The notes under the pieces: generated by a model
Seen by the model: the letters and a program-made list of their open reading frames with translations, nothing else
What the model was told of the DNA's origin: nothing
Database searches by the model: none
Source: SIG452 sp045541975
GTDB taxonomy: Bacteria > Bacillota > Clostridia > UMGS1840
Direction of reading: 5' to 3'
DNA length: 50,137 nucleotides
Assembly (NCBI GenBank): GCA_045541975.1
Contig: JAZQKB010000027.1
Coordinates: 1-50,137 of the forward strand
Part shown: positions 23,416 to 31,815 of the stretch, in pieces
Layout of the letters: every line of letters begins with the position of its first letter
How positions within the stretch are numbered: the first letter of the stretch is position 1
Program-made: the position numbers and the translations under genes

Positions 23416-24117
23416 ATGGTGAAATTTCATAACGATTGGGATATTGTATTGAAAGGGGAGTTTGACAAACCTTATTATTTAAAGCTCCGTTCTTTTTTGG
23501 TGGAGGAGTATTCCAATCATGTGATTTATCCCGATATGTATGATATTTTTAACAGTTTGAAGCTGACTTCTTATTCTGATGTGAAGGCGGTTATTATCGG
23601 TCAGGATCCTTACCACGGCAGAGGACAGGCACACGGTCTTTCCTTTTCGGTGAAAAAAGGGGTAGATATTCCGCCGTCTCTTATGAATATCTATAAAGAA
23701 TTACATAATGATTTGGGTTGCAAAATTCCCAAAAACGGTTTTTTGGAAAAATGGGCAAAGCAAGGAGTTCTGTTACTGAACAATGTGCTTACCGTTCGTG
23801 AAAACCAGGCAAATTCTCATAAAGGATGCGGTTGGGAAGAGTTTACCGATCAGGTGATCAGAATGTTAAATAATCGGGCAAAACCTGTGGTGTTTATTTT
23901 GTGGGGAGCCAATGCTAAGGCAAAAGAAAAGCTGATTACGGCACCCCAGCATCTGATTTTAAAAGCTGCTCATCCAAGCCCCTTATCTGCTTACAACGGT
24001 TTCTGGGATTGCAAACATTTTTCCAAAACCAATCAGTTTTTACAAATGACAGGACAAACTCCCATCGACTGGCAAATTGAAGATGATGCGGATCACTTGC
24101 CTGAATATCTGAAATAA
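23416..24117 (+). CDS. ung: Uracil-DNA glycosylase, family 1
   Basis: 233 residues. The water-activating motif GQDPYHGRGQAHGLSFSV (~62-79) and the C-terminal loop HPSPLSA (~187-193) are both intact. LLLNNVLTVRENQANSH in the middle is also typical. It removes uracil from DNA, starting base-excision repair. Its ribosome site ACGGAGG is well placed before the ATG at 23416. Confidence 0.96.
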   Translation: MVKFHNDWDIVLKGEFDKPYYLKLRSFLVEEYSNHVIYPDMYDIFNSLKLTSYSDVKAVIIGQDPYHGRGQAHGLSFSVKKGVDIPPSLMNIYKELHNDLGCKIPKNGFLEKWAKQGVLLLNNVLTVRENQANSHKGCGWEEFTDQVIRMLNNRAKPVVFILWGANAKAKEKLITAPQHLILKAAHPSPLSAYNGFWDCKHFSKTNQFLQMTGQTPIDWQIEDDADHLPEYLK

Positions 24118-24134
24118 TTAAAATAGGAAAAGAA

Positions 24135-24179
24135 AGAGAAAATTAACCAATCGAGAGACAGGTTGTTTTCTCTTTTTTT
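24135..24179 (+). terminator. Terminator after ung
   Basis: AGAGAAAA pairs with TTTTCTCT, with inner AACC/GGTT, followed by T7. Confidence 0.75.
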
Positions 24180-24230
24180 GTGAAAATCTATCAAAAATGA
24201 TACTAATAGGAAAAAATTAGAAAAAAACTA

Positions 24231-24285
24231 TTGACAAAGTGAGTTAGTTGTGTTAAACTAACCAAGGAAGTTAGTTGAGACTAAC
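24231..24285 (+). promoter_or_regulatory. feoA promoter with two palindromic operators
   Basis: TTGACA (24231-24236) and TAAACT (24254-24259), spacer 17. Operator 1, GTTAGTT-N6-AACTAAC (24243-24262), covers the -10. Operator 2, GTTAGT-TGAG-ACTAAC (24270-24285), covers the start region. The half-site resembles DtxR/IdeR boxes (TTAG..CTAA), so iron-dependent repression by a DtxR-family protein is the natural guess. Confidence 0.75.
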
Positions 24286-24331
24286 TTTTCAAAAAACTTG
24301 TAAAATCTATTTTTGAAAACAGGTGTAGAAT

Positions 24332-24544
24332 ATGAGTTTACTGGAAGCAATCCCCGGTCAGGAATACATCATCAAGAATATTGAAACCGAAGACGAAGAA
24401 TTAGATGCCTTCTTATTTTCGCTTGGCTGTTATTCGGGAGAGGCAATTACCGTGGTCGCATTCCGAAAGGGTGGATGCACTGTTTCCATTAAAGATGGCA
24501 GATATAGCATTGATAATCAGTTGGCAGAAGCTATCATCATTTAG
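24332..24544 (+). CDS. feoA: FeoA ferrous iron transport protein
   Basis: A 70-residue SH3-like FeoA. Features: an initial block ending GQEYIIKNIE, then LDAFLFSLGCYSGEAITVV (~28-46) and the final ..YSIDNQLAEAI strand. It works with FeoB at the inner membrane in Fe(II) uptake. Followed after 101 bases by feoB, with a weak hairpin and a third operator in between. Confidence 0.9.
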   Translation: MSLLEAIPGQEYIIKNIETEDEELDAFLFSLGCYSGEAITVVAFRKGGCTVSIKDGRYSIDNQLAEAIII

Positions 24545-24577
24545 GGTAGCTTCTCGCCCCTATTTTTTTGATTGACA

Positions 24578-24593
24578 GTTAGTTACAACTAAC
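24578..24593 (+). promoter_or_regulatory. Third Feo operator, between feoA and feoB
   Basis: A perfect palindrome GTTAGTT-AC-AACTAAC that begins at the last base of a TTGACA (24573-24578). No good -10 follows, so it may act as a roadblock or attach to a weak internal promoter. Confidence 0.65.
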
Positions 24594-24645
24594 TCAGAAA
24601 AAGATTAAAAAATCCGAAAGGACTGAATAAAAAGGAGAAACCATT

Positions 24646-26667
24646 ATGAGAATTGCGTTAACAGGAAATCCAAACTCCGGTAAAACCACTATGTATAACG
24701 CTCTGACCGGTAGAAATGAAAAGGTCGGAAACTGGGCGGGGGTTACCGTTGAGAAAAAGGAACACACCATTAAAAAAGCTTTTTCGGTTGGAGGAATTGA
24801 CCTTGTTGCTGTTGACTTGCCCGGTGCATACTCCATGTCACCCTTTACATCGGAAGAAAGCATTACCAGTGCTTATGTGAAGCAGGAAAATCCCGATGTT
24901 ATTGTCAACATCGTGGATGCGGCAAATCTGAGTCGTTCTCTGTTTTTTACCACTCAGCTATTAGAACTTGGCATTCCGGTTGTTGTTGCACTCAATAAAA
25001 GTGATATCAATGACAAAAAAGGAACCAAAATTGATGTGGCAAAGCTTTCCGAAAAGTTGGCTTGTCCCGTGATTGAAACCGTTTCTGTATCTGCTGATGG
25101 CTTAAAAGAAGTGATTGCAGCAGCAGTAGACTGTGCAGGTACCACCCAGAAAGCTGTGTATACCCAGGGCAGTATTGATCTGACCAGCAAACAAGCTGTA
25201 GAAGCGGCTGACAGAAAACGATTCCAGTTTGTAAATCTCATTGTAAAAGAAGTGGAAACCCGTAAAGTTTTAACCAAAGACAAGCATTTTGGAGACAAAA
25301 TTGATGCGGTTTTGACCAATAAATGGCTTGGTATTCCGATTTTTGCAGTTGTCATGTATCTGGTATTCCAGATTTCTCAGGTTTGGGTTGGAACTCCCAT
25401 TGCGGACTGGTTGGTAGGACATCTGGAAACTTTCCAGGGTTGGGCAGGAGAGCTGTTGGGTGATGCAAACCCGCTCCTTTCTGCGATTTTAATTGACGGT
25501 GTGATCGGCGGCGTTGTGGCTGTTGTTGGGTTCTTACCGCTTGTCATGGTAATGTACTTCTTAATTGCTTTGCTGGAAGACTGCGGTTATATGTCCCGTG
25601 TGGCAGTTGTGTTAGACCCCATTTTCAAAAAAGTTGGTCTTTCCGGCAAATCCGTGATTCCTTTTGTAATCACCATCGGTTGTGCGGTGCCCGGTATTAT
25701 GGCAAGCCGTACGATCAAAAATGAACGGGAACGCAGAGCCACTGCAATGTTGGCACCCTTTATGCCTTGCGGTGCAAAAATTCCTGTTATCGCATTATTT
25801 GCAGGTGCATTTTTTGATGATGCCGGTTGGGTAAGTACCTTAATGTACCTCTCCGGTATTATCCTGATTTTTTTAGGCGCACTGTTGGTTAATAAAATTA
25901 CCGGCTACAAAGCAAGAAAATCTTTCTTTATTATTGAGTTACCCGAATATAAAGCTCCGTCCTTCTGGGGCGCTTTCAAATCCATGTGCAGCCGTGGTTG
26001 GGCATACATCGTAAAAGCTGCTACTATCATTCTTCTGTGTAATATGGCGGTACAGATTATGCAGACCTTCACCTGGAGCTTCCAGGTTGCAGAAACTGCA
26101 GATGCTTCGATTTTAGCATCTATCGCATCACCCTTTGCCTATATTTTAGTTCCCATCGTTGGCGTGTTAAGCTGGCAGCTTGCAGCAGCAGCGGTTACCG
26201 GTTTTATTGCCAAAGAAAATGTGGTTGGTACCTTGGCTGTTTGCTTTGTTGGTTTGGAAAATCTGATTGATACCGAAGAACTGGTGCTGATGGAAGGTGC
26301 CGGTGCTGAAGTTGCAACCGTATTCGCAATCACCAAAATTGCAGCGTTGGCATATCTGATGTTTAACTTATACACTCCGCCTTGCTTTGCTGCTATCGGT
26401 GCCATGAATGCAGAAATGAAGAGTGCAAAATGGCTGTGGGGCGGAATCGGTTTGCAGCTTGGCGTAGGATATACTGTTGCATATCTGGTTTACACTATTG
26501 GTACTTTAATGATTGCTCCTGCTACCTTAAATGTTGTTGCAGCACTGGCAGGTCTGGCAATTGTTGTGGCAATTGCAGTGATTATTGCTGTTTTAATCAA
26601 TCGTGCCAATAAAAAACTAAAAGAAGACTATGCGTTAAGTGACAAAAAGGCTGGAGTTCGTGTGTAA
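24646..26667 (+). CDS. feoB: FeoB ferrous iron transporter
   Basis: 673 residues. N-terminal G domain: GNPNSGKTT (~6-14, P-loop), VDLPGAYSM (G3) and NKSD (G4, ~116). A helical GDI region (~170-215) precedes about 8-10 membrane segments with Gate-type repeats, including CGYMSRVAVV, VPGIMASR, MPCGAKIPV and LYTPPCFAAIGAM. The Cys residues of these motifs are typical. It moves Fe(II) across the cytoplasmic membrane. The ribosome site AAGGAG is well spaced. The stop overlaps the start of the next small gene by one base. Confidence 0.96.
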   Translation: MRIALTGNPNSGKTTMYNALTGRNEKVGNWAGVTVEKKEHTIKKAFSVGGIDLVAVDLPGAYSMSPFTSEESITSAYVKQENPDVIVNIVDAANLSRSLFFTTQLLELGIPVVVALNKSDINDKKGTKIDVAKLSEKLACPVIETVSVSADGLKEVIAAAVDCAGTTQKAVYTQGSIDLTSKQAVEAADRKRFQFVNLIVKEVETRKVLTKDKHFGDKIDAVLTNKWLGIPIFAVVMYLVFQISQVWVGTPIADWLVGHLETFQGWAGELLGDANPLLSAILIDGVIGGVVAVVGFLPLVMVMYFLIALLEDCGYMSRVAVVLDPIFKKVGLSGKSVIPFVITIGCAVPGIMASRTIKNERERRATAMLAPFMPCGAKIPVIALFAGAFFDDAGWVSTLMYLSGIILIFLGALLVNKITGYKARKSFFIIELPEYKAPSFWGAFKSMCSRGWAYIVKAATIILLCNMAVQIMQTFTWSFQVAETADASILASIASPFAYILVPIVGVLSWQLAAAAVTGFIAKENVVGTLAVCFVGLENLIDTEELVLMEGAGAEVATVFAITKIAALAYLMFNLYTPPCFAAIGAMNAEMKSAKWLWGGIGLQLGVGYTVAYLVYTIGTLMIAPATLNVVAALAGLAIVVAIAVIIAVLINRANKKLKEDYALSDKKAGVRV

Positions 26668-26840
26668 TGATTAAAGATATCATAATTGTATTGATTCTTT
26701 TGTTGATTGCAGGTGGTTCCGCCTGGTATTTGTACCGTGCTAAAAAACGGGGAGAGCATTGTGTTGGCTGTCCGCATGCCAAACTTTGCAAAAAAACAAA
26801 CTGTCATTGCAACTTAGGAACAGACAATATTCCAAAGTAA
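26667..26840 (+). CDS. FeoB-associated Cys-rich membrane protein
   Basis: 57 residues: one N-terminal membrane helix (IIIVLILLLIAGGSAWYLY), a basic RAKKRGEH segment, then a Cys cluster CVGCPHAKLC and CHC. This is the layout of the small FeoB-associated Cys-rich family that follows feoB in Firmicutes. Its start ATG overlaps the feoB TAA (TAATG), so translation is coupled. It may bind or hand over iron; its exact role is not established. Confidence 0.88.
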   Translation: MIKDIIIVLILLLIAGGSAWYLYRAKKRGEHCVGCPHAKLCKKTNCHCNLGTDNIPK

Positions 26841-26849
26841 TCACAAAAG

Positions 26850-26882
26850 AACGGGCAGTGTGGCGTTACTACACTGCCCGTT
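26850..26882. terminator. Strong hairpin after the feo operon, no T tract
   Basis: AACGGGCAGTGT (26850-26861) pairs with ACACTGCCCGTT (26871-26882), a 12-bp perfect stem. It is followed by GTTGGG rather than T residues, so it could be a weak terminator or an mRNA-protecting hairpin. Confidence 0.5.
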
Positions 26883-26989
26883 GTTGGGAAATAAAGGGAA
26901 AGATTGTGAGTAGTTTCCTTGAATTTTGGTGAGTTTTTTGGTAAAATGGAAAAAAACCAAAAAATCTTTAAAAAAATTAAAAAAAGATA

Positions 26990-27018
26990 TTGACAAATGG
27001 AAGGTTATTTGTTATAAT
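26990..27018 (+). promoter_or_regulatory. tRNA-Thr promoter
   Basis: TTGACA (26990-26995) and TATAAT (27013-27018), spacer 17: full consensus, 15 bases before the tRNA. Confidence 0.88.
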
Positions 27019-27033
27019 ATCATTCGTTGGTTG

Positions 27034-27109
<76 letters not shown>

Positions 27110-27112
27110 TAA

Positions 27113-27142
27113 AATCCTCACACGAACGTGTGGGGATTTTTT
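27113..27142 (+). terminator. tRNA-Thr terminator
   Basis: ATCCTCACACG pairs with CGTGTGGGGAT around AA, followed by T6. Confidence 0.88.
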
Positions 27143-27159
27143 CATTTTGTAAAAAAATC

Positions 27160-27188
27160 TTGACAAATGAGATAAAAGGTATTATAAT
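27160..27188 (+). promoter_or_regulatory. Promoter of the thiMED operon
   Basis: TTGACA (27160-27165) and TATAAT (27183-27188), spacer 17. Confidence 0.85.
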
Positions 27189-27203
27189 TCTTTTAACTTA
27201 ATA

Positions 27204-27288
27204 AACGGGAGCTTGTATGACAGGCTGAGAGGAAGGTGCGACCTTCGACCGAGAACCTGATTTGGATAATGCCAACGTAGGGATGCCT
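27204..27288 (+). promoter_or_regulatory. TPP riboswitch of thiMED
   Basis: Contains GGGAGC, GGCTGAGAGG, GACCGAGAACCTGATTTGGA and TAATGCCAACGTAGGGA in the order of the TPP aptamer. Confidence 0.97.
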
Positions 27289-27313
27289 AAGACACTTTGT
27301 GTCAGGAGGAACA

Positions 27314-27379
27314 ATGTATTTTTGGAAGTTATCGGAATCGGTAGCTTCCTTTTTTTGTTTGGCAAGGTTTGTTTATTAA
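27314..27379 (+). CDS. 21-codon ORF inside the TPP riboswitch expression platform
   Basis: The ATG at 27314 is preceded by AGGAGGA at optimal spacing, better than the site of thiM itself. It encodes MYFWKLSESVASFFCLARFVY and stops 41 bases before thiM. The frame runs through the terminator hairpin (27324-27357). It could be a regulatory leader peptide whose translation competes with the terminator, a small protein, or chance. No homologue known to me. Confidence 0.4.
   Translation: MYFWKLSESVASFFCLARFVY
27324..27357 (+). terminator. Riboswitch-linked terminator before thiM
   Basis: GGAAGTTATCG (27324-27334) pairs with CGGTAGCTTCC (27339-27349), with T8 following. Expected to form when TPP is bound. 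Confidence 0.85.
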
Positions 27380-27420
27380 GGAATAAACAGCCGGTATAAG
27401 ACGGCAGAAAGAGGTTACAA

Positions 27421-28242
27421 ATGTTAGGAACTTATCTGGAAAATGTGCGAAAGAAAGCGCCCCTTGTGCACAATATCACCAATTATGTTACGGTGAACGA
27501 TGTGGCAAATGCACTCCTTGCCTGCGGTGGCAGTCCGATTATGTCGGACGAGCCAAAAGACGTGGAAGATATTACCACAATCTGCAACGCTTTAAACATC
27601 AATATCGGTACTTTAAATGAGCAAAGCATCGAAGGAATGAAACTGGCAGGGTTAAAAGCCAAAGCACTGGGACATCTTGTGTTGCTTGACCCGGTTGGAG
27701 CAGGCGCAAGTAGGCTTCGTACCGATACAGCGAATGAACTCATGAACACAGTGAAACCGGATATTCTGCGTGGAAATGTTTCAGAAATTAAAACATTAGC
27801 TCTTGGAATCGGTACCACCAAAGGTGTGGATGCAGATATTTTAGACGCTGTAACCGAAGAAAACCTTTCGGAGATGGTTGCTTTTGCGAAAAACTTTTCT
27901 CAAAAAACGAACGCTCTCATTGTAATTACCGGTGCAATTGACCTGGTAGCAGATGCTAACGAATGTTATGTGATCCGAAACGGTGTTCCGCAGATGGGAA
28001 AAATCACCGGAACCGGTTGTCAGCTTTCTGCCATTGCAACTGCATTTGCAGCAGCCAACCCCGATGATATCACAAAAGCAGTGGCAGCTGCTGTTTGTAT
28101 GATGGGACTCTCCGGGGAAATCGGTTATCGCAATTTACAACCCGGAGAAGGAAATTCCACCTTGCGAAACCGTATTATTGATGCCATTTACTGTATGGAT
28201 GCAGAACAGTTAAACAAAGGAGCAAACTATGAAGTGCGATAA
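27421..28242 (+). CDS. thiM: Hydroxyethylthiazole kinase
   Basis: 273 residues of the ribokinase-like ThiM family: VHNITNYVTVNDVANALLA (~16-34), MSDEPKDVEDI, LLDPVGAGASRLR (~88-100), LRGNVSEI and the ATP/active-site GKITGTGCQLSA (~190-201). It phosphorylates the thiazole alcohol for salvage. First gene of thiM-thiE-thiD; overlaps thiE by 14 bases. Confidence 0.96.
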   Translation: MLGTYLENVRKKAPLVHNITNYVTVNDVANALLACGGSPIMSDEPKDVEDITTICNALNINIGTLNEQSIEGMKLAGLKAKALGHLVLLDPVGAGASRLRTDTANELMNTVKPDILRGNVSEIKTLALGIGTTKGVDADILDAVTEENLSEMVAFAKNFSQKTNALIVITGAIDLVADANECYVIRNGVPQMGKITGTGCQLSAIATAFAAANPDDITKAVAAAVCMMGLSGEIGYRNLQPGEGNSTLRNRIIDAIYCMDAEQLNKGANYEVR

Positions 28243-28876
28243 AAAAGAGTTACTCTTATATGCGGTGACCGACCGCACTTGGCTGAAAAACCGCACACTC
28301 AGCGAGCTGGTGGAAGAGGCGCTACAAGGCGGTGCAACCATCATCCAGCTTCGTGAAAAAGATATGAATGACAATGATTTTTTGGAGGAAGCAGAACAGA
28401 TTCAGAAGATTTGCCGACAGTATCAAGCGAAGCTCATTATTAATGATAATGTTTCGGTTGCCAAGCAAATAAATGCCGACGGGGTACATATCGGTCAAAA
28501 AGATATGAGCATGCAAGATGCCAAAGCTATGCTTGGCAAGGACAAGATTTTAGGAGTTTCAGTGCAAACGGTAGAGCAGGCAGTTTTAGCAGAGCAATTG
28601 GGAGCTGATTATTTGGGAGTCGGAGCCGTTTTTCCAACTATTTCCAAATCGGATGCGGATGCGGTAAGCTATGAGATGCTGAAGGCAATTTGTCATGCCG
28701 TTAAGATTCCCGTGGTTGCAATTGGAGGAATCGGAACACATAACATTTTAAAGCTAGCAAATAGTGGCATTTCAGGCGTTGCACTCATCAGTGCTATTTT
28801 TGCTGCATCGGATATTCGGTTGGCTACCGCCAAGCTAAAAGAATTAGCAGAGCAGGTGACAAGCTATGGAGAATGA
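28229..28876 (+). CDS. thiE: Thiamine-phosphate synthase
   Basis: A 215-residue TIM barrel. YAVTDRTW (~7), the QLREKDMNDNDF pyrophosphate-binding segment (~36-47), INDNVSVAKQINADGVHIGQKDM (~70-92) and VAIGGIGTHNI (~165) are family motifs. It joins HMP-PP and thiazole phosphate into thiamine phosphate. Overlaps both neighbours, so translation is coupled. Confidence 0.96.
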   Translation: MKCDKKELLLYAVTDRTWLKNRTLSELVEEALQGGATIIQLREKDMNDNDFLEEAEQIQKICRQYQAKLIINDNVSVAKQINADGVHIGQKDMSMQDAKAMLGKDKILGVSVQTVEQAVLAEQLGADYLGVGAVFPTISKSDADAVSYEMLKAICHAVKIPVVAIGGIGTHNILKLANSGISGVALISAIFAASDIRLATAKLKELAEQVTSYGE

Positions 28877-29696
28877 TTCTGCTTTCAAAAACGAGAAAAC
28901 ATGCCAATTACCCACAGCATTGACCATTGCCGGAAGCGACTGTGGAGGTGGTGCCGGCATCCAGGCAGACATCAAAACAATGACCATGCATAATGTTTAT
29001 GCCATGAGTGTTATCACAGCACTAACCGCTCAAAATACCCTTGGTGTCAGAGCAATTTCGGAATCAAAATCTTCATTTTTAAAGGCACAACTGGATGCAG
29101 TGTTTGAAGACATTTTCCCGGATAGTGTAAAAATTGGAATGATACCTTCGGGAGAGCTGATTTGCGTGATTGCCGACAGATTAAAATACTACAATGCCAA
29201 AAAAATTGTGGTAGACCCTGTGATGGTGGCAACCAGCGGTGCTGATTTAATACGTCACGAGGCAATTTGGGTTTTAGCTGAAAAGCTTTTCCCGTTATCA
29301 ACCTTGATTACTCCGAATATTCCAGAGGCCCAAGTGCTGTCCAAACTCAAAATTTTAAACAGGGCGGATATGGAGCAAGCAGCAAAATGTATTGGGGAAC
29401 GGTACGGTTGTAGTGTTCTTTTAAAAGGCGGACATCGGGTCAACGATGCCAATGATTTGCTATATGAAAACGGAAATTACACTTGGTTTTACGGCACAAG
29501 AGTTGAAACTAAGAATACTCACGGTACCGGATGCACATTATCTTCTGCTATTGCCTCCAATCTTGCAAAAGGTTTTTCATTAAAACAGTCCGTACAATAT
29601 GCGAAAGAGTATCTTTCGGCTGCTCTCTCATCAGGCTTGGAGTTAGGACGCGGGTCAGGACCGCTGCATCACTCGTTTCTTTTGAATCAATCCTGA
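28866..29696 (+). CDS. thiD: Hydroxymethylpyrimidine (phosphate) kinase
   Basis: 276 residues of the ribokinase fold: LTIAGSDCGGGAGIQADIKTM (~18-38), SVITALTAQNTLGV, VKIGMIPS, VVDPVMVATSGADL, LITPNIPEAQVL and the C-terminal THGTGCTLSSAIASNLAKG (~218-236). It makes HMP-PP, the other substrate of ThiE. No thiamine pyrimidine synthase (thiC) or thiazole synthase genes are in the window, so this operon represents precursor salvage. Confidence 0.95.
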   Translation: MENDSAFKNEKTCQLPTALTIAGSDCGGGAGIQADIKTMTMHNVYAMSVITALTAQNTLGVRAISESKSSFLKAQLDAVFEDIFPDSVKIGMIPSGELICVIADRLKYYNAKKIVVDPVMVATSGADLIRHEAIWVLAEKLFPLSTLITPNIPEAQVLSKLKILNRADMEQAAKCIGERYGCSVLLKGGHRVNDANDLLYENGNYTWFYGTRVETKNTHGTGCTLSSAIASNLAKGFSLKQSVQYAKEYLSAALSSGLELGRGSGPLHHSFLLNQS

Positions 29697-29716
29697 TAAC
29701 GGTTCTCTTATCACAA

Positions 29717-29748
29717 AAATTCCCTGCACAAACGTGCAGGGATTTTTC
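29717..29748 (+). terminator. Terminator of thiMED
   Basis: CCCTGCAC (29722-29729) pairs with GTGCAGGG (29734-29741) with loop AAAC, followed by ATTTTT. Confidence 0.88.
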
Positions 29749-29836
29749 ATTTTGTTAACAAATAGTCGGATGCCTTGCAATTTCTTTTGATGGTTGTTAT
29801 AATGAAAAAAAGAAAATATCCAAAGGAAGTGATGAT

Positions 29837-30637
29837 ATGAAGAGATTATTTTCAGCTTTTTTAGTTTTGATATTGCTGTCTTTTCATGTGTATGCAGAAA
29901 GTAGCATTGCCGGTCATATTTATTCCACAGATATTCTGACTTTTGTCAACGGTAAACCGATTGCAGGCTACAATCTTGGCGGAAGAACTGTCGTCATTGC
30001 CGAGGATTTAATCGGTTATGGCTTTACTGTGCGGTATAACGATGAACTTCGTATGCTGGAAATTATTTCTGATTTTAATACAGGGGATTTGGACCCGGAA
30101 CCCATTGAGCGGGGCAAGGTAGGAAAAATCCTTGGCAATGTGTATCAAACAGATATCACCACATACTATAACGGTATTGTGATTCCGGGATATAATATTG
30201 GTGGCAGAACTGCCATTTGTTTGGAGGATTTAGGGGATATTACCGATAGCCCCAATGCAAATTACGGGTATTCCCAGTATCTTGGTAAAAGTGTATGGAA
30301 TGCAGAAGAAAGAACCATCAGTTTCACTTCTTTTTTAGAAAACGCACAGAGTATCGTTGGCATTTTTGGTGTATCTCTCAGCTTTTCCAATCATGTGGTT
30401 TCTGTTACTTTGGAATCGGATTCCACCTATGTGCAAGAGGAATTTTTAGGATGGTATGGAGCTGGCAGTGGAATGAACAAATACAAGATTCATCCTTTGT
30501 ATTTGGACTATCATGGAGAACAGTTAGAAATAGGTTGTGCGGTGTGCCATCCCACTCATACCGGTGGATTTGCATTGATGCATATCGAAAAACCGGAAGC
30601 AGTGAAAGAAATGATTCAAACTTATTTGTTACCATAA
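29837..30637 (+). CDS. Exported protein with two internal repeats, unknown function
   Basis: 266 residues with a signal peptide ending around VYA-ES (~21). Two repeats of about 35 residues follow: GHIYSTDILTFVNGKPIAGY ending NLGGRTVVIAEDL (~26-60), and GNVYQTDITTYYNGIVIPGY ending NIGGRTAICLEDL (~103-135). The pattern (extracellular beta repeat with YVxL/EDL ending) resembles stalk domains of copper-amine-oxidase-N type, like those in the parvulin at 8033-9358. The C-terminal half contains CAVCHPTHTGG. Probably cell-surface. Own promoter likely after the thiMED terminator. Confidence 0.75.
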   Translation: MKRLFSAFLVLILLSFHVYAESSIAGHIYSTDILTFVNGKPIAGYNLGGRTVVIAEDLIGYGFTVRYNDELRMLEIISDFNTGDLDPEPIERGKVGKILGNVYQTDITTYYNGIVIPGYNIGGRTAICLEDLGDITDSPNANYGYSQYLGKSVWNAEERTISFTSFLENAQSIVGIFGVSLSFSNHVVSVTLESDSTYVQEEFLGWYGAGSGMNKYKIHPLYLDYHGEQLEIGCAVCHPTHTGGFALMHIEKPEAVKEMIQTYLLP

Positions 30638-30701
30638 ATCACAATTTCTACAAAATGACATATTATAATAAGGTATGATTGAAAAATGGAGGATAAAAAA
30701 C

Positions 30702-31259
30702 ATGTCAAAACAGTTTTATGTTTGTCTCTATGGCGGTGCATCCGACAACATTTCGGAAGCACATAAAAATGCCGTGGAAGAGTTGTGCGGCGGTTTAGCC
30801 AAGCAAGGATACTCCTTGGTATACGGTGCAGGCGCGACCGGTTGTATGGGTGCGGCGGCTCGTGGCTTTCGCAACAATGACGGCTATATTATGGGTGTAA
30901 CACCTCGTTTTATGGGTGATTTTGAACATATTTTCAATTGCGATAATACCATTCTGGTAGACACCATGGCAGAGCGGAAAACCTTAATGGAAAAACACGC
31001 CGATGTGTATCTCATCGCTCCCGGCGGAATTGGTACCATGGACGAATTTTTCCAGATTATCACCCTGAAGTATTTAGAACAAATGGAAACTCCGATTATT
31101 GTTTTAAATCTGGATGGTTTTTATGACAGTCTGTTAGCCTTGCTTGACAGTTTAATTGCTCAAAAAGCGGCAGGTGAAAAAATTCTTACTTTATTTGATG
31201 TGATAACTAATATTCACGATGAAAAACTGCAAACAATTTTAAAAAGCATCAAAGAATAA
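30702..31259 (+). CDS. LOG-family protein (nucleoside 5'-monophosphate phosphoribohydrolase)
   Basis: 185 residues with the two LOG signatures: GGASDN and YGAGATGCMGAAARG near the N-terminus, and PGGIGTMDEFFQ (~108-119, the PGGxGTxxE active site). The family cleaves the N-glycosidic bond of nucleotide monophosphates, as in cytokinin activation; in bacteria the physiological substrate is often unknown. The start at 30702 follows GGAGG by 9 bases; an in-frame ATG at 30675 has no ribosome site. Heads a closely spaced run of plus-strand genes to 34450. Confidence 0.9.
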   Translation: MSKQFYVCLYGGASDNISEAHKNAVEELCGGLAKQGYSLVYGAGATGCMGAAARGFRNNDGYIMGVTPRFMGDFEHIFNCDNTILVDTMAERKTLMEKHADVYLIAPGGIGTMDEFFQIITLKYLEQMETPIIVLNLDGFYDSLLALLDSLIAQKAAGEKILTLFDVITNIHDEKLQTILKSIKE

Positions 31260-31271
31260 AAGGACATAGCA

Positions 31272-31796
31272 ATGATTCAATTTCGCAAAGCACAAAAAAC
31301 GGATATCGAAAGAATCTGGGAAATCTATTTAGAAAATCATATTGAGGAAGAAGAGGGCAGAGCCGTTATCGGTTGGAACCGTAATACCTATCCCGTCAAA
31401 GCAACTGCCGAAGAAGCTCTCCTACGGGACGATTTATTTGTAGCAGAAGACGAAACGGGTGTTGTGGGAACTGCCATTATCAATCAGGAGCAGGTGGATG
31501 TGTATTGCGATGGAAATTGGCAATACAATGTCCCAAATGAGCAGATTATGGTGCTTCATACCTTGGTGATTTCCTCGAAGGTGTCGGGGAAAGGCTATGC
31601 CAAACAGTTCGTTGCATTTTACGAACAGTATGCAAAAGAGCACGGTTGCCCCTATCTTCGGATGGATACTAACGAACGAAACAAGAGAGCCAGAACCTTA
31701 TATGCCAAATTAGGCTACTGTGAAATTGGCATTGTGCCATGCGTATTCCATGCTATGCCGGACATCAATATGGTTCTTTTAGAAAAGAAATTGTAA
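31272..31796 (+). CDS. GNAT-family acetyltransferase
   Basis: 174 residues, single GNAT fold: an initial IQFRKAQKTDIERIWEIYLE, central DLFVAEDETGVVGTAIINQ, the acetyl-CoA loop region VSGKGYAKQFVAFYEQYAK (~100-118, Q/RxxGxG/A-like) and LRMDTNERNKRARTLYAKLGY (~130-150). Substrate unknown. 12 bases after the LOG gene. Confidence 0.85.
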   Translation: MIQFRKAQKTDIERIWEIYLENHIEEEEGRAVIGWNRNTYPVKATAEEALLRDDLFVAEDETGVVGTAIINQEQVDVYCDGNWQYNVPNEQIMVLHTLVISSKVSGKGYAKQFVAFYEQYAKEHGCPYLRMDTNERNKRARTLYAKLGYCEIGIVPCVFHAMPDINMVLLEKKL

Positions 31797-31815
31797 GAAA
31801 ACAGGGAGCAAAAAG

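Noticed and set aside
24570..24605. A separate feoB promoter at the TTGACA of 24573
   Set aside because: No -10-like hexamer at 15-19 bases, so the site is reported only as an operator.
30702..31259. LOG gene as part of a signalling or defence cluster
   Set aside because: Neighbours (GNAT, dtd, gamma-CA-like, HAD) are ordinary housekeeping genes and the enzyme motif is standard.
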